From Massilia sp. Se16.2.3 (lineage in GTDB: Bacteria; Pseudomonadota; Gammaproteobacteria; Burkholderiales; Burkholderiaceae_D): DNA of 64,000 nt. Shown here in pieces: positions 48,802-60,055 of this stretch. The stretch spans positions 868,001 to 932,000 of the forward strand of contig NZ_CP050451.1 in assembly GCF_014171595.1 (NCBI RefSeq), given 5' to 3'. The notes below the pieces were generated by a model, which saw nothing but the letters and a program-made list of their open reading frames with translations, ran no database searches and was not told the origin of the DNA. Position 1 is the first letter of the stretch, and every line of letters begins with the position of its first letter. A program made the translations under genes and the position numbers.

Positions 48802-49593
48802 TCAGTTCAGCCAGGACGGCTTGCGCTTGTCCAGGAAGGAGGCCACGCCCTCGCGTCCTTCGCTCGACGCGCGGATCGCCGCGATGCGCGCGGCCGTGTC
48901 CTGCAGCAGCGCATCGGTGACCGGCAGGTTCACCACTTCGCGCACCAGCTTTTTTGCTTCCACCACGGCGTTCGGGCTGTTCGTCACCAGCGCTTTCACG
49001 AGGGCGGCGACGGTCGTGTCGAGCGCATCCGGTTCCACCACCTCGTGCGCGAACCCCATGCGCGCAGCGCTTGCAGCGTCGAAACGCTCGGCCGTCAGGA
49101 AGTAGCGGCGCGCGGCCTGCTCGCCCATCGCCTTGATCACGTACGGCGAAATCGTCGCCGGGATCAGGCCCAGCTTGACTTCGGACAGGCAGAAGTTTAC
49201 TCCAACGGCGGCCACCACGATGTCGCAGGCCGCCACCAGGCCCATGCCGCCGGCGTAGCAGTCGCCCTGCACCTTGGCCACCGTGGGTTTGGGGCACAGG
49301 TAAATCGTGCGCAGCATGTCGGCCAGGCGCGCGGCGTCGGCCAGGTTTTCCTCGTGCGAATAGCCGGCCATCTTCTTCATCCAGTTCAGGTCGGCGCCGG
49401 CGCAAAAGGCCGGGCCGTTCGCGGCCAGGACGATGGCGCGCACCAACTCATTCCTGCCGAGTTCGTCGAAGGCCAGTGCCAGCTCGGCGATGGCGGTCTC
49501 GTTGAAGGCGTTGCGCAGCTCCGGGCGGTTCAGGGTGACAGTCGCCACCTTGTCGGTGATCGCGATGGTGAGGGTCTGGTAATCCATGCTCAT
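48802..49593 (-). CDS. enoyl-CoA hydratase, probable methylglutaconyl-CoA hydratase
   Basis: A 263-residue crotonase. FCAGADLNWMKKMAG (about 59-73) contains the CoA-oxyanion loop and the conserved ADL. GDCYAGGMGLVAACDIVVA supplies the second oxyanion glycine. Residues typical of the methylglutaconyl-CoA hydratase branch are plausible, and the neighbours (both MCC subunits, HMG-CoA lyase) make hydration of 3-methylglutaconyl-CoA the likely reaction (liuC-type). A generic hydratase role cannot be excluded. AAGGA lies about 10 nt before the ATG. Confidence 0.9.
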   Translation of the reverse strand: MSMDYQTLTIAITDKVATVTLNRPELRNAFNETAIAELALAFDELGRNELVRAIVLAANGPAFCAGADLNWMKKMAGYSHEENLADAARLADMLRTIYLCPKPTVAKVQGDCYAGGMGLVAACDIVVAAVGVNFCLSEVKLGLIPATISPYVIKAMGEQAARRYFLTAERFDAASAARMGFAHEVVEPDALDTTVAALVKALVTNSPNAVVEAKKLVREVVNLPVTDALLQDTAARIAAIRASSEGREGVASFLDKRKPSWLN

Positions 49594-49606
49594 TGTTCTC
49601 TCGTCC

Positions 49607-51214
<1,608 letters not shown>

Positions 51215-51256
51215 TGCCGTCCTCTGTGTATGCGTACTCGGGTCTTGCTCGGGTTT

Positions 51257-51718
51257 TTATTCGGGGAAAGTGCCGTCCAGATAAAACCAGCGCGGCGTAC
51301 CGCCGAGAATCGGATCGGCTTCGCGCAGGAAGCGGCTTACTTCGTGCAGCCGGTGGGCACGACCACCCACTTTGAAGCGGGCGACAAATTCCACCGTAGC
51401 CCGATCGCTGTCTCGATCGCTATCTGGATGATCCGGCAATTCTGCTTTACGTTGACGTAAACGTAAAGCAGATTTTATCTCAAGGCCGAGCCAGCGCAGC
51501 TTCTCGTCCTGATCGAGGATCGCGTCTTGCGGCCTGGTGCTCGGGTGCCAGGTGGCGCGCAGGTAGGCTTCGTTGCGCTGGGTATAGGCGGTATAGCGCG
51601 AGCGCATCAGCGCTTCGGCCGTGGGCGGCAGCGCCGTGCCTGCGATATAGGGACCGCAGCAGGCGGCAAGCGAGGCGCCGCCGCAAGGGCAGGCGCCGGA
51701 GGTCTGTGGTGTCGGCAT
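51257..51718 (-). CDS. YchJ-family protein with SEC-C zinc motif
   Basis: A 153-residue protein of the YchJ family. The N-terminal SEC-C motif is CPCGGASLAACCGPYIAG, a zinc-binding Cys cluster also found in SecA. The NTF2-like domain begins ALMRSRYTAYTQRNEAYL and includes TVEFVARFKVGG. An Arg/Ser/Asp-rich insert (RQRKAELPDHPDSDRDSDRA) lies between its strands. The function of the family is not settled. The start codon lies inside the end of the sensor-kinase frame (112 bp overlap), but codon use and the motif support this gene. Confidence 0.88.
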   Translation of the reverse strand: MPTPQTSGACPCGGASLAACCGPYIAGTALPPTAEALMRSRYTAYTQRNEAYLRATWHPSTRPQDAILDQDEKLRWLGLEIKSALRLRQRKAELPDHPDSDRDSDRATVEFVARFKVGGRAHRLHEVSRFLREADPILGGTPRWFYLDGTFPE

Positions 51719-53913
51719 GACGCGCGCAGGAACAGCTGCAGCGTATGGGCGGCGTCGAGGTTGTCGTCCACCAGCAGCACCTTCAGCGGTTTGACGGCGG
51801 CGCCGTGGCCCGAGGTTTGCGCCACGATCAAAGGCAGTTCCTGGGTGTGGCGCGGCAGGCGCACGGTGAAGGTGCTGCCCTTGCCCAGGCCCGGACTGGT
51901 CGCCTCTACCTTACCGCCGTGCAGTTCGACCAGGCTCTTGGCCAGCGCCAGGCCCAGGCCCAGTCCGCCCTGCGAGCGGTCGGGGGTGCGCTCGGCCTGG
52001 GTGAACAGGTCGAACACATGGGGCAGCAGGCTGGCATCGATGCCGATGCCGTTGTCCTGGATGCGGATGTGCACGAACTTGTCGTCGCGTTCGACCGTCA
52101 GCACGATGCGCCCGCCGCGCGGCGTGTACTTGGCCGCATTGTTGAGCAGGTTGGCCACTACCTGCACGAGGCGGTTCGGGTCGCCCATCACCTCCACGCC
52201 GGCATCGGCGGGCGCGATCACGAGGGCGTGTTCGCGCGCCTCGACCAGGGGGCGCGACTGCTCGACGGCGCTGTGCACGATGGCCGCGATGTCGACAGGA
52301 ACGTTTTCCAGCTGGATCAGGCCACGGGTGACGCGCGAAATGTCGAGCAGGTCGTCGACCAGCGAGGTCATGTGTTTCACCTGCCGGCTGATGACTTCGC
52401 TGGAGCGGCGCACCCGGTCCTCGCTGGCGATGCCGATCTTCAGCAGTTCGGCGGCCGAGGCGATCGGCGCCAGCGGGTTGCGCAGTTCGTGGGCCAGCAT
52501 GGCGAGGAATTCGTCCTTGCGCAGGTCCTGTTCTTTCAACGAACTGTAGAGGCGCGCGTTTTCGAAACCGTTCGCGGCGATCGAGGCCAGTTGCACCAGG
52601 ATCGCTTCGTCCTGTTCGGTGAACTCGCCCTCGATCTTGTCCGATGCCTGGATCAGGCCGATATTTTTCCCCGTGCGGTCGATCAGCGGCACGGCCAGCC
52701 AGCCGCGCATGGCGGGGTGCTCGCCGGCATGGGCACCGAAGCCGCGCCAGGCCGGATGGGCTTCCAGTTCCTGCTGGGTCAGGCGCATGGCGCGGTTGGT
52801 GCGGCAGACCTCGGCATAGATGCCGGTGCCCTCGGTCGGCGCCCGATAGCCGCGGTAACTTGCATACTTGTCGGACAGCGAGACCGCGTTGATTGCCTGC
52901 GTCCGGTTGTCGCCCTCGGTCAGCGAGACCACCGCCTGGTGCACGCGCAGGATGGCGCGCACTTCCTCGACGAGGCCGTCGGCAATTTCCGTGCTCGACA
53001 GGGCGCTGCCCAGGGTGCGCGAGGCTTGCGCCACCTTGGCCAGCAGGGCCGAATGGTGCTGCTCGCGGCCAAGCCGCTCGGCCAGCTCGGCCTGGGCCAT
53101 GACCATCTCGTGGATGTCCTTGTTGGCACCGATCCATTCGCGCACGCTGCCGTCGGTGTCGATGATCGGGATGCCCTTCACGGCGGTCCAGCGGTAGCTG
53201 CCGTCGGGCTGGCGCAGGCGGTATTCGGTCTCGAAGACGTCGCGCCGCGCGACGCAGTGGAGCCAGATGCGGCGGGTCTGTTCACGGTCGTCCGGATGCA
53301 GCGCGTCCAGCCAGCCGTACTCTTTCCACTCGTCGTAGGTCTGGCCGGTAAGGGCCCGCCACGTGGGCGAATCCTCGAGCACGCGGCCGTCCGCGGTAGT
53401 GGTCCAGACGGTCTGGGAAGTGGCCATCACGAGCGAGCGGAAACGCTCTTCGCGGATGCGCAGCGCCTGCTCGGCCTTGACGCGGTCGGTGATGTCCTCA
53501 TGCATCAGCAAGACTTCGAGGATGCGCCCTGCGCTGTCCTTGATCGGGTGGGCACGCGCCGTCACCCAGCGCGCCCGCCCGCTGCCGCCAAGGGCGACGA
53601 CGTCGTAGTGGTTCGCCGGGATGACGACCGATTCCCCGGCCATTGCCCGTTTCAGGTAGTCGGCGACCCCGTTGTCCAGCAACTGGGGATCGGTCAGGAC
53701 GTTGTAGTCGGCGCTGTGGACGAGGTGCCAGAGTGCCGAGTCCCTGGGGATCTGCCACAGCTCTTCCCAGGCGCGGTTGACACGCAGGGTACGGCCATCG
53801 GGTGCCAGGATCTGGAAGCTGGTGGGCGCCTGCTCGAACAATTCCCGGAAGCGGGTGTCGGAACTGGGTTGCTGGTCGAGACCGGAGGGTGGCAGCGGAA
53901 GGTCGAGCGACAT
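51607..53913 (-). CDS. PAS-PAS-GAF sensor histidine kinase with truncated receiver
   Basis: A 768-residue cytoplasmic sensor kinase. Domains in order: PAS (about 20-135), PAS/PAC (about 155-275, with TEYRLRQPDGSYRWTAVKG), GAF (about 300-445), HisKA with phospho-His in FLAMLAHELRNPLAP (near 473), HATPase_c with N box LLNNAAKYTPRGG and G boxes IQDNGIGID and GGLGLGLALAK. It then starts a receiver domain (LKVLLVDDNLDAAHTLQLFL) that stops after about 20 residues and reads into ychJ. The start at 53913 (MSLDLP) is chosen over an in-frame ATG 29 codons earlier. No partner response regulator is adjacent. The receiver seems truncated by deletion or by an assembly fault at the ychJ boundary. Confidence 0.85.
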   Translation of the reverse strand: MSLDLPLPPSGLDQQPSSDTRFRELFEQAPTSFQILAPDGRTLRVNRAWEELWQIPRDSALWHLVHSADYNVLTDPQLLDNGVADYLKRAMAGESVVIPANHYDVVALGGSGRARWVTARAHPIKDSAGRILEVLLMHEDITDRVKAEQALRIREERFRSLVMATSQTVWTTTADGRVLEDSPTWRALTGQTYDEWKEYGWLDALHPDDREQTRRIWLHCVARRDVFETEYRLRQPDGSYRWTAVKGIPIIDTDGSVREWIGANKDIHEMVMAQAELAERLGREQHHSALLAKVAQASRTLGSALSSTEIADGLVEEVRAILRVHQAVVSLTEGDNRTQAINAVSLSDKYASYRGYRAPTEGTGIYAEVCRTNRAMRLTQQELEAHPAWRGFGAHAGEHPAMRGWLAVPLIDRTGKNIGLIQASDKIEGEFTEQDEAILVQLASIAANGFENARLYSSLKEQDLRKDEFLAMLAHELRNPLAPIASAAELLKIGIASEDRVRRSSEVISRQVKHMTSLVDDLLDISRVTRGLIQLENVPVDIAAIVHSAVEQSRPLVEAREHALVIAPADAGVEVMGDPNRLVQVVANLLNNAAKYTPRGGRIVLTVERDDKFVHIRIQDNGIGIDASLLPHVFDLFTQAERTPDRSQGGLGLGLALAKSLVELHGGKVEATSPGLGKGSTFTVRLPRHTQELPLIVAQTSGHGAAVKPLKVLLVDDNLDAAHTLQLFLRASCRHHRPPAPALAAAPRLPPAAVPISQARRCRPRPKR

Positions 53914-54075
53914 GTCGGGATCGTGTGGGCCGGGACCGTACGGAACAATAGGGTAGATGAACAGGATTGCTGCGGCTGAGCTGCTCGCGAGCCGCATCAT
54001 GTCATAGTTTGATGTTCCCCGCAGGATTTATCCTTGCCCGCCGGCAGCAGCGGGAGGGAAGACCTGGAGCGCCTG

Positions 54076-54160
54076 ACAAAACCTTCATGGCAAGGCGCAG
54101 CGGCGAAGACAGTACACCTGTACGGCGAGACGCTGCAACGCAGCTATGGAGTTTTTGTTG
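54076..54160. repeat. imperfect intergenic inverted repeat
   Basis: The left half (ACAAAACCTTCATGGC... GCAGCGGCG...AGTACA) is roughly complementary to the right half (TGTACGGCGAGACGCTGC...CTATGGAGTTTTTGT). The centre is GTACACCTGTAC. It fills the gap between the sensor kinase and the AI-2E permease and resembles mobile palindromic elements of Burkholderiales. Confidence 0.5.
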
Positions 54161-54167
54161 GGCGCTC

Positions 54168-55223
54168 TCATTGGTGAAACTCCTCGGCCGAGGCGAACAG
54201 GTCCCAGGAGGCGATGAACAGTGCCGCAATCAGGGGGCCGATCACGAAACCGTTCAGGCCGAACAGGGCCATGCCGCCGATGGTGGACAGGAGTACCAGG
54301 TAGTCCGGCATCTTCGTGTCCTTGCCCACCAGCAGCGGACGCAGCAGGTTGTCGACCAGGCCGATCACGATCACGCCGAAGGCAATCAGCACCACGCCCT
54401 GCCAGACCGCGCCCGTGACGAGGAAATACACCGCCACCGGCGCCCAGACGATGGCCGCGCCGACCGCCGGCAGCAGCGACAGGAAGGCCATCACCACCGC
54501 CCACAGGAGCGGCGCCTGCACATCCAGGAACCAGAAGATCAGTCCACCGAGCGCGCCCTGGGCCGCGGCGACAAGCACGTTGCCCTTGACGGTGGCACGG
54601 ATGACGGTCGTGAAGTTATTGAACAGGCGCTGCTTGTAAAACTGGGTCAATGGAAAAGCCTGGCGGATGCGCCCGGCAATCGACTGGCCATCGCGCAGCA
54701 GGAAGAACAGCAAATACAGCATCACCGTCAGGCCGACCAGGAAGTCGAAGGTATTGCGGCCGATATTGACGGCCTGGCGCGCCGCCGTCTGGCTCAGCTG
54801 GGTGGCGCCTTCGGACAGTTTTTGCTGGAGAGAAGCGAAGTCGGTGACCTCGAAGCGTTCCAGCAGGCCAATGACCCAGTCGGGCAGGGCGCTGACGATG
54901 CGCTGGAAATAGGCACCGAAATCGATGTGGCCGGAACCGACCTGGGCGTAGATCGCCAGCGCCTGCTTGACGAGCGAGGCGCCGATCAGGGACATCGGCA
55001 GGATCACCATCACGATGATCGACAGCAGCGTGAGCAGGGCCGCCAGCGTCGGCTTGTGCCCGGTCTTGCGCAGCAGCCAGCGGTACAGCGGCGCGAACAG
55101 GATCGCCAGCACCACGCCCCAGAACACGGCGCCGGAATACGGCAGCAGGATCCAGCCGAAGGCGAGGGTGACGAGGGTCAGCAGTAACAGGAAGAATTTT
55201 TGCTGCAGGGTGAACTGGTTCAT
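54168..55223 (-). CDS. AI-2E-family transporter (PerM/YdiK-like)
   Basis: A 351-residue inner-membrane protein of the AI-2E/PerM family with about eight helices. The N-terminal pair ends in WILLPYSGAVFWGVVLAILF. A cytoplasmic or periplasmic helical domain spans about 120-170. The C-terminal half carries the family motifs VLVAAAQGALGGLIFW, SLLPAVGAAIVWAPVA and VDNLLRPLLVGKDTKMPDYLV. Members export small molecules or take part in sodium-coupled transport, and few are characterised. It stands alone. Confidence 0.9.
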   Translation of the reverse strand: MNQFTLQQKFFLLLLTLVTLAFGWILLPYSGAVFWGVVLAILFAPLYRWLLRKTGHKPTLAALLTLLSIIVMVILPMSLIGASLVKQALAIYAQVGSGHIDFGAYFQRIVSALPDWVIGLLERFEVTDFASLQQKLSEGATQLSQTAARQAVNIGRNTFDFLVGLTVMLYLLFFLLRDGQSIAGRIRQAFPLTQFYKQRLFNNFTTVIRATVKGNVLVAAAQGALGGLIFWFLDVQAPLLWAVVMAFLSLLPAVGAAIVWAPVAVYFLVTGAVWQGVVLIAFGVIVIGLVDNLLRPLLVGKDTKMPDYLVLLSTIGGMALFGLNGFVIGPLIAALFIASWDLFASAEEFHQ

Positions 55224-55318
55224 GGGCTCGGCGATCGTTGTGTCATTTCGACACCATCATAGTCGATCCGCCCAGCGGTGGCCGCAATTGCGGCATGTAC
55301 CGCGCCGCGCGGCCGGCT

Positions 55319-56565
55319 TCAGCGCTGCAGCGCCAGCATGTCGAGCGCGAAGGGCGGCGCCTTTCCCAGCATCAGGTCGGTCAGTATGCGCGCGCTGCCG
55401 GCGGCGAAGGTAAAACCGAGGGGGCCGTGGCCGACGTTCAGCCACAGGTTCGACAGGGGAGAAGCGCCGATGATCGGGGCGCTGTTCGGGGTTGCCGGGC
55501 GCAGGCCGGCCCAGGCGGATACCTGGCTGTAGTCGGCCGCGTGCGGCATCGTTTCCTGTACCTGCCGGGTCAGGCTGCCAATGCGCTTCGGATTCAATCG
55601 CAGGTCTTCGCCCACCATGTCGACCATCGCCGCCACCCGCAACTTGTCGCCAATGCGCGCATACAGCACCTTGCGCTCGAAATCGGTCACGCTGATCTGC
55701 GGCGCGGTGTCGGTGGTGCGGATCGGCGCCGTCAGGCTGTAGCCTTTCAGCGGGTACAGGGGCAGCTTGACACCCAGGTGCGCGGCCAGGTGGCGGCTTT
55801 CGATGCCGGCCGCCAGCACGAAGGCATCGCCGCCGATGGCGCCGGCCGTCGTATCGAGGCCGACGACGCGCCCACCGGTGGCGGCAATATTGACTACCTC
55901 GGCCTGGATGAAGCCCCTGAAACGGGGATGTGCCCCGATGCGCGCGGCCAGCGCGGTGCAGAAGGCATGGCAGTCGGCCACCGCCTCGCCGGCGTTATGG
56001 ATGCCCCCCGCGAGCAGGTGGCGCGCCGCGCCCGGGGCCGGTTCGCGTTCGGCGCATTCGGCCGCGCTCCAGATGGCGCCGCCATTGGCTTTACGGGCCG
56101 CCGCGTCGAACACCTTGGCCGAGCGGTACACCACCAGCTTGCCGGCGTCGCGCCAGGCAAAGTCGCTTGGGGAAACGATCGATCCCAGCTGCTGCATGCC
56201 GGTGCGCGACAGTTCTCCCAGTTCCAGCAGCTTGGCCGTGGTGCGGCGGTTGGCCGCGGCCGTGCACTGGCCGAGGAAGCGTGCCAGCCAGGTCCACTGG
56301 CGCAGGTCGAATTCGGGCCTGAAGCGCAGCGGGCCATGCTCTGGAACAGCCAGGCGACCGCCTTCAGCGGCACGCCGGCATCGGCCAGCGGCGACACATA
56401 GCGGTAGCTCAGCTGGCCGCCATTGCCATAGCTGGCGCCGCTGGCCACCTGGGCTGCGCGCTCGACCACGGTCACGCCGAAGCCCGCTTCGAGCAGCCAC
56501 CAGGCCGAACTCAGGCCGACGACGCCGCCGCCGATGACGACCACCTGTTCCCTTGCTTGCGACAT
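55319..56565 (-). CDS. D-amino-acid dehydrogenase, DadA-like (frame broken once)
   Basis: A flavoenzyme of about 415 residues that oxidatively deaminates D-amino acids, passing electrons to the respiratory chain. The FAD motif is VVVIGGGVVGLSSAWWLLEAG, then ERAAQVASGASYGNGGQLS, a DadA signature. The C-terminus contains SVTDFERKVLYARIGDKLRV, AWAGLRPATPNSAPIIG and NVGHGPLGFTFAAGSARI. One base is missing near 56344, where LFQEHGPLRFRP is expected. The start at 56565 (MSQAREQ) fits better than the ATG 8 codons upstream. D-Ala from peptidoglycan turnover is a plausible substrate, given the recycling genes nearby. Confidence 0.88.
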
Positions 56566-56731
56566 GTTTTGCTGGATTCCTCGCTGCATCCCGACACTTT
56601 ATTGTTGTTGACCGACGTGGGTACCCGCACCAGGGAAGAGCTTAGGTGCAAGACCGTATCGCCCGCCAATGAAAGTGGCAGCCCACCTCATAACCGGCAG
56701 TCATGTGCGTTCTGCCGGCCATCCCCCTGCA

Positions 56732-58047
56732 TCAGCCGGCAATGGCGTGACGAAACATGCTGCTCAAGATCTGCTCCTCGAAGCGCGCCAGTGCCGAATA
56801 GCGCCCTTGCTGCGTTTCCGGATCGGCCGAGGTGCCGCCGACGAGCACGATCAGGCCGTTGCGGCGCTCCCGGTCCAGCGCGAACACCGAGCGCAGGCCA
56901 TAGGCGTCGCCGAGGTGGCCGACGGCGTCGAAACCTTCCACCAGGCGCCGCCCCGGTTCGTCCGGGAACTGGGCATTGCCCAGGCCCCAGACCTTGAAGA
57001 GGCCATGCAGGGTGTCGCCATTTTGCCCATCGGCGCGCCACCCGGGTGTGAACATGCGCTCGAGCGTGGCCGCCTGCAGGATGCGCTGGTTGCCATGGCG
57101 GCCGCCGTTCATCAGCATCAGCATCACGGTGCCGAGCTCGCGCGCCGAGATGCGCAGGCCGCCGGTCGGGCTGAACGGGGTCGCGTTCTCGCCGAGGACG
57201 TAGCGTTCGAGGCCAGGCGGGGGCGGTGGGGGACGAACAGCGTCGACCTGGGCGATCCAGGGACCATTCGCATCCCACACTTCGGTGTCGACGGTGCGCT
57301 TGCGATACAGGGTGGCAAGGTTACCGAGTGCCGCCGGCGCCAGTTCGGCCGGGTTGTAGCCGGCCTCCAGACCGAGCGGCGCCAGCAGCAGCTGCCGCAT
57401 CAGGCGGTCGAAACGCGCGCCGGCCACGCGCTCCATCAGGGTGCCGATGATGCCCCAGCCGAGATTGCAATACGTGAAATAAGCGCCGGGCGCGGCCGCG
57501 TTGCCCACATGCGGCCCTCCCCATGCAGCGGGCCGCCAGGCATCAGGAAATCGCGCAGCGGGGTACCGGCCGGGAAGGAATAGCCGGCGTCGTCGCGCAA
57601 CGAGGACGTGTGGGTCAGCAACTGGCGCAGGGTGATGGGGCGGTCGGGGAAGTGCGGGTTGCGCAGGCTGAAACCGAGCGCTTGGGAAACGTCCTCGTCC
57701 AGCTTGACCTTGCCCGCCTCGACCAGGCGCATCAGGCCCAACGTCGTCATCATTTTCGAAACCGAGGCGATGCGGTACAGGGTATCGGGCGTGGCGGGGG
57801 CATCGGCTTCGCCAGGCCCGCCGATGCGACGGCGGCCGAAGGCGCGCGCATACACCGGTTTGCCGGCGCGGATGGCCAGCACCGACAGGCTGGCCAGTTC
57901 GCATGCCGGGTCGGCGGCGATGGCGGCCAGCTCCGCGTCGAGCCGGGCGAAACCGCTGCGCTTGCCGGAGGCCGGCGCAGCCGCCAGCACCGGCCCCATT
58001 CCGCCCAGCAATGCAAGTCCGAGCAGTGCTCTCCTGCTTCCGTTCAT
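56732..58047 (-). CDS. serine hydrolase, beta-lactamase/PBP class C type (frame broken once)
   Basis: A secreted protein of about 438 residues. The N-terminal signal peptide (RRALLGLALLGGMGPVLAAA) is followed by the class C beta-lactamase/D-aminopeptidase fold. The active-site S-x-x-K is in YRIASVSKMMTT and the Y-x-N in FTYCNLGWGIIG. The C-terminal motif is in the HLGD region (AVGHLGDAYGLRS). The frame breaks near 57510 between the lid region and the YxN segment. Such proteins hydrolyse D-amino-acid peptides or esters; a true beta-lactamase is less likely because the surrounding motifs are those of the esterase/peptidase group. GGGGG precedes the ATG. Confidence 0.8.
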
Positions 58048-58245
58048 CTGTCCCCCGAGTTGGCGCCCGCCTGGGCCGGTCGAGCATACGACGCGTTGCC
58101 CGCGCCTCCCAATGAAATGGCGTGAACGCGGCATAAGCTTTTGTTATGCTGCCGCGGCGGGCGCATCCGGACGATGCGCCTGCAACATTCTACGGTCGCA
58201 GCTGCCGGGCTGCCGTACACTTGGGCACAGCACCGCCACCAGAAC

Positions 58246-58990
58246 ATGAGTAAGCCAATGACCGACTTCAAGGTCGATGCCAACGACAATTCGCCGCTGT
58301 ACATGCAGCTGGCGCGCAAATTGACCCAGGACGTGCGCGAGGGCCGCTACCAGGCCGACCAGGCGCTGCCTTCGGAGCGCACCCTGTCCGAGCAGCAGGG
58401 CGTCTCGCGCGTGACCGCCCGAAAAGCCATCGACCAGCTGGTCGAGCAGGGCCTGGTGGTGCGCCGCCGCGGTTCGGGCAACTATATTGCACCGCGTATC
58501 GAGCAGCCGTTGTCGAACCTGTCGAGCTTTTTCCGAGCAGTTGCAGCAGCGCGGCTATACCCCGAACTCGCACTGGCTGAAACGCGAGGTCGCCGCGGCC
58601 GACCCCGACGAGCAGCTGGCGCTGGGCCTGTCGCCGGGCGCGCGGGTGGCGCGTCTGGCCCGCCTGCGCCTGGCCGACGAGGTCGTCATGGCCTATGAAA
58701 CGAGCGTCATTCCCGCCAGCGTGCTGCCGCGACCGCAGGAAGTGGCCCATTCGCTGTATGCCTACCTGGACGGCAGCGGCCAGATGCCGGTGCGCGCCCT
58801 GCAGCACATCCGCGCCATGAATGCATCAAAAGAACTCGCTGCGCGCCTGGGCGTGCCGGAAGGGCAGGCAGTACTATTCATTACCCGCGTCGGCTATCTG
58901 GAATCGGGGGTGGCCGTCGAACTGACGCATTCTTATTGCCGCAGCGATTACTACGATTTCGTGGCCGAGCTGCGCCGCGCTCCGGGCTGA
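58246..58990 (+). CDS. GntR/HutC-family transcriptional regulator (frame broken once)
   Basis: A DNA-binding regulator of about 247 residues. The N-terminal winged helix is typical of GntR (SPLYMQLARKLTQDV, LPSERTLSEQQGVSRVTARK). The C-terminal UTRA ligand domain includes ARLRLADEVVMAYETS and ends LTHSYCRSDYYDFVAEL, as in NagR-type HutC regulators, which bind amino-sugar phosphates. A single extra T in the run at 58529-58533 breaks the frame exactly between the two domains. It reads toward murQ, so it probably controls the amino-sugar genes downstream. Confidence 0.85.
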
Positions 58991-59057
58991 AGTCAACGAG
59001 CAGGCGCCGCATAACTTTTCGGAATAATGACGGGCCTTCCTTTCATGGAAGATGTTA

Positions 59058-59090
59058 GTCAATTGGTATTACACTGGTTTTGTCAATCAT
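59058..59090 (+). promoter_or_regulatory. candidate operator before murQ
   Basis: Two TGGT half-sites (59064-59067 and 59075-59078) lie 11 bp apart, one helical turn, in an AT-rich stretch about 35 bp before the murQ start codon and just after the GntR-type regulator gene. They are plausible binding sites for that regulator; no strong -35/-10 pair is evident. Confidence 0.35.
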
Positions 59091-59111
59091 TCCGTTAGAA
59101 CCATTTCCGCC

Positions 59112-59992
59112 ATGCTGAAGACCGAAACCCCAGCCCAGGACCACGCCCTGCTCGACCAGTACCCGACCGTGGAGCTGGTCAATGCGCTGGTGGACGATCA
59201 GCGCACTGCGGCCGATGCGGTGCGCGTCGCCGCCCCCGCCTGGCCGCCGCCGTCACGGCCGCGCTGCCGCGCATGGAGGCGGGCGGGCGCCTGGTGTATG
59301 TCGGTGCCGGCACCTCTGGCCGCCTCGACCTGCTCGACAGCGTGGAACTGTATCCGACCTTTTCCTGGCCGCACGAGCGAGCCGTCGCCCTGCTGGCCGG
59401 CGGCAACGAGGCGATGTTCGTTGCCGTCGAGGGCGCGGAAGACGACCTGGAGCAGGGCGCGGCCGACCTGTGCGCGGCCGGCGTGAATGCCGATGACGTG
59501 GTGCTGCTGATCGCCGCTTCCGGCGCCACGCCCTATGTATTGGGTGCCCTGCGCGCCGCGCGTGAACTCGGCGCCCTGACGATCGGCTTTGCCAACAATG
59601 TCGACGCCCCGGTGGCGAACGAGGCCGAGATCGGCGTGACGCTCGACACTGGCCCGGAAATCATTTCCGGCAGTACCCGCCTGAAAGCGGGCACGGCGCA
59701 AAAAATTGCCTTGAACACTTTTTCGAGCGCCTTGATGGTGCGTTTGAACAAGGTTTATGGCAACCTGATGGTAGACTTGAAGGCGACCAACGCCAAGCTG
59801 GTGCAGCGTGCGATCCGCCTCACGGCCTTCGCTACCGGTGCCGACGAGGCCGCTGCCCGCGCGGTGCTGGAAGAATGCGATTTCCACGTCAAGACCGCGA
59901 TCGTGGCCTTGTCCAGACAAACAGGTGTCGAGCAGGCAAAAGCCTTGCTGGAAGCGACGCACGGCAGCGTACGCCTCGCCCTGGCCGGTTAA
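59112..59992 (+). CDS. murQ: N-acetylmuramic acid 6-phosphate etherase MurQ (frame broken once)
   Basis: A SIS-domain etherase of about 293 residues that removes lactate from MurNAc-6-phosphate to give GlcNAc-6-phosphate during cell-wall recycling. RLVYVGAGTSGRLDLLDSVE, PTFSW, AVEGAEDD and IISGSTRLKAGTAQKIALN are the family's main motifs. The conserved NLMVDLKATNAKL and the C-terminal UBA-like helices are present. One base is missing near 59240 (AAPALAAAVTAALPRMEAGG expected). The product usually comes from an AnmK or PTS route; here a BadF-type kinase lies downstream. Confidence 0.93.
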
Positions 59993-60055
59993 AACGGGCC
60001 ATGGCCGGTTTGCCGTTGGCCTGATTCGCCGCGCTTGCCCGATCACGAAAGCCTT

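Noticed and set aside
56732-58047. Antibiotic-resistance class C beta-lactamase
   Set aside because: SVSK and YCN are shared by esterases and D-aminopeptidases. The K-T-G box of true beta-lactamases is not evident, and the context is cell-wall recycling.
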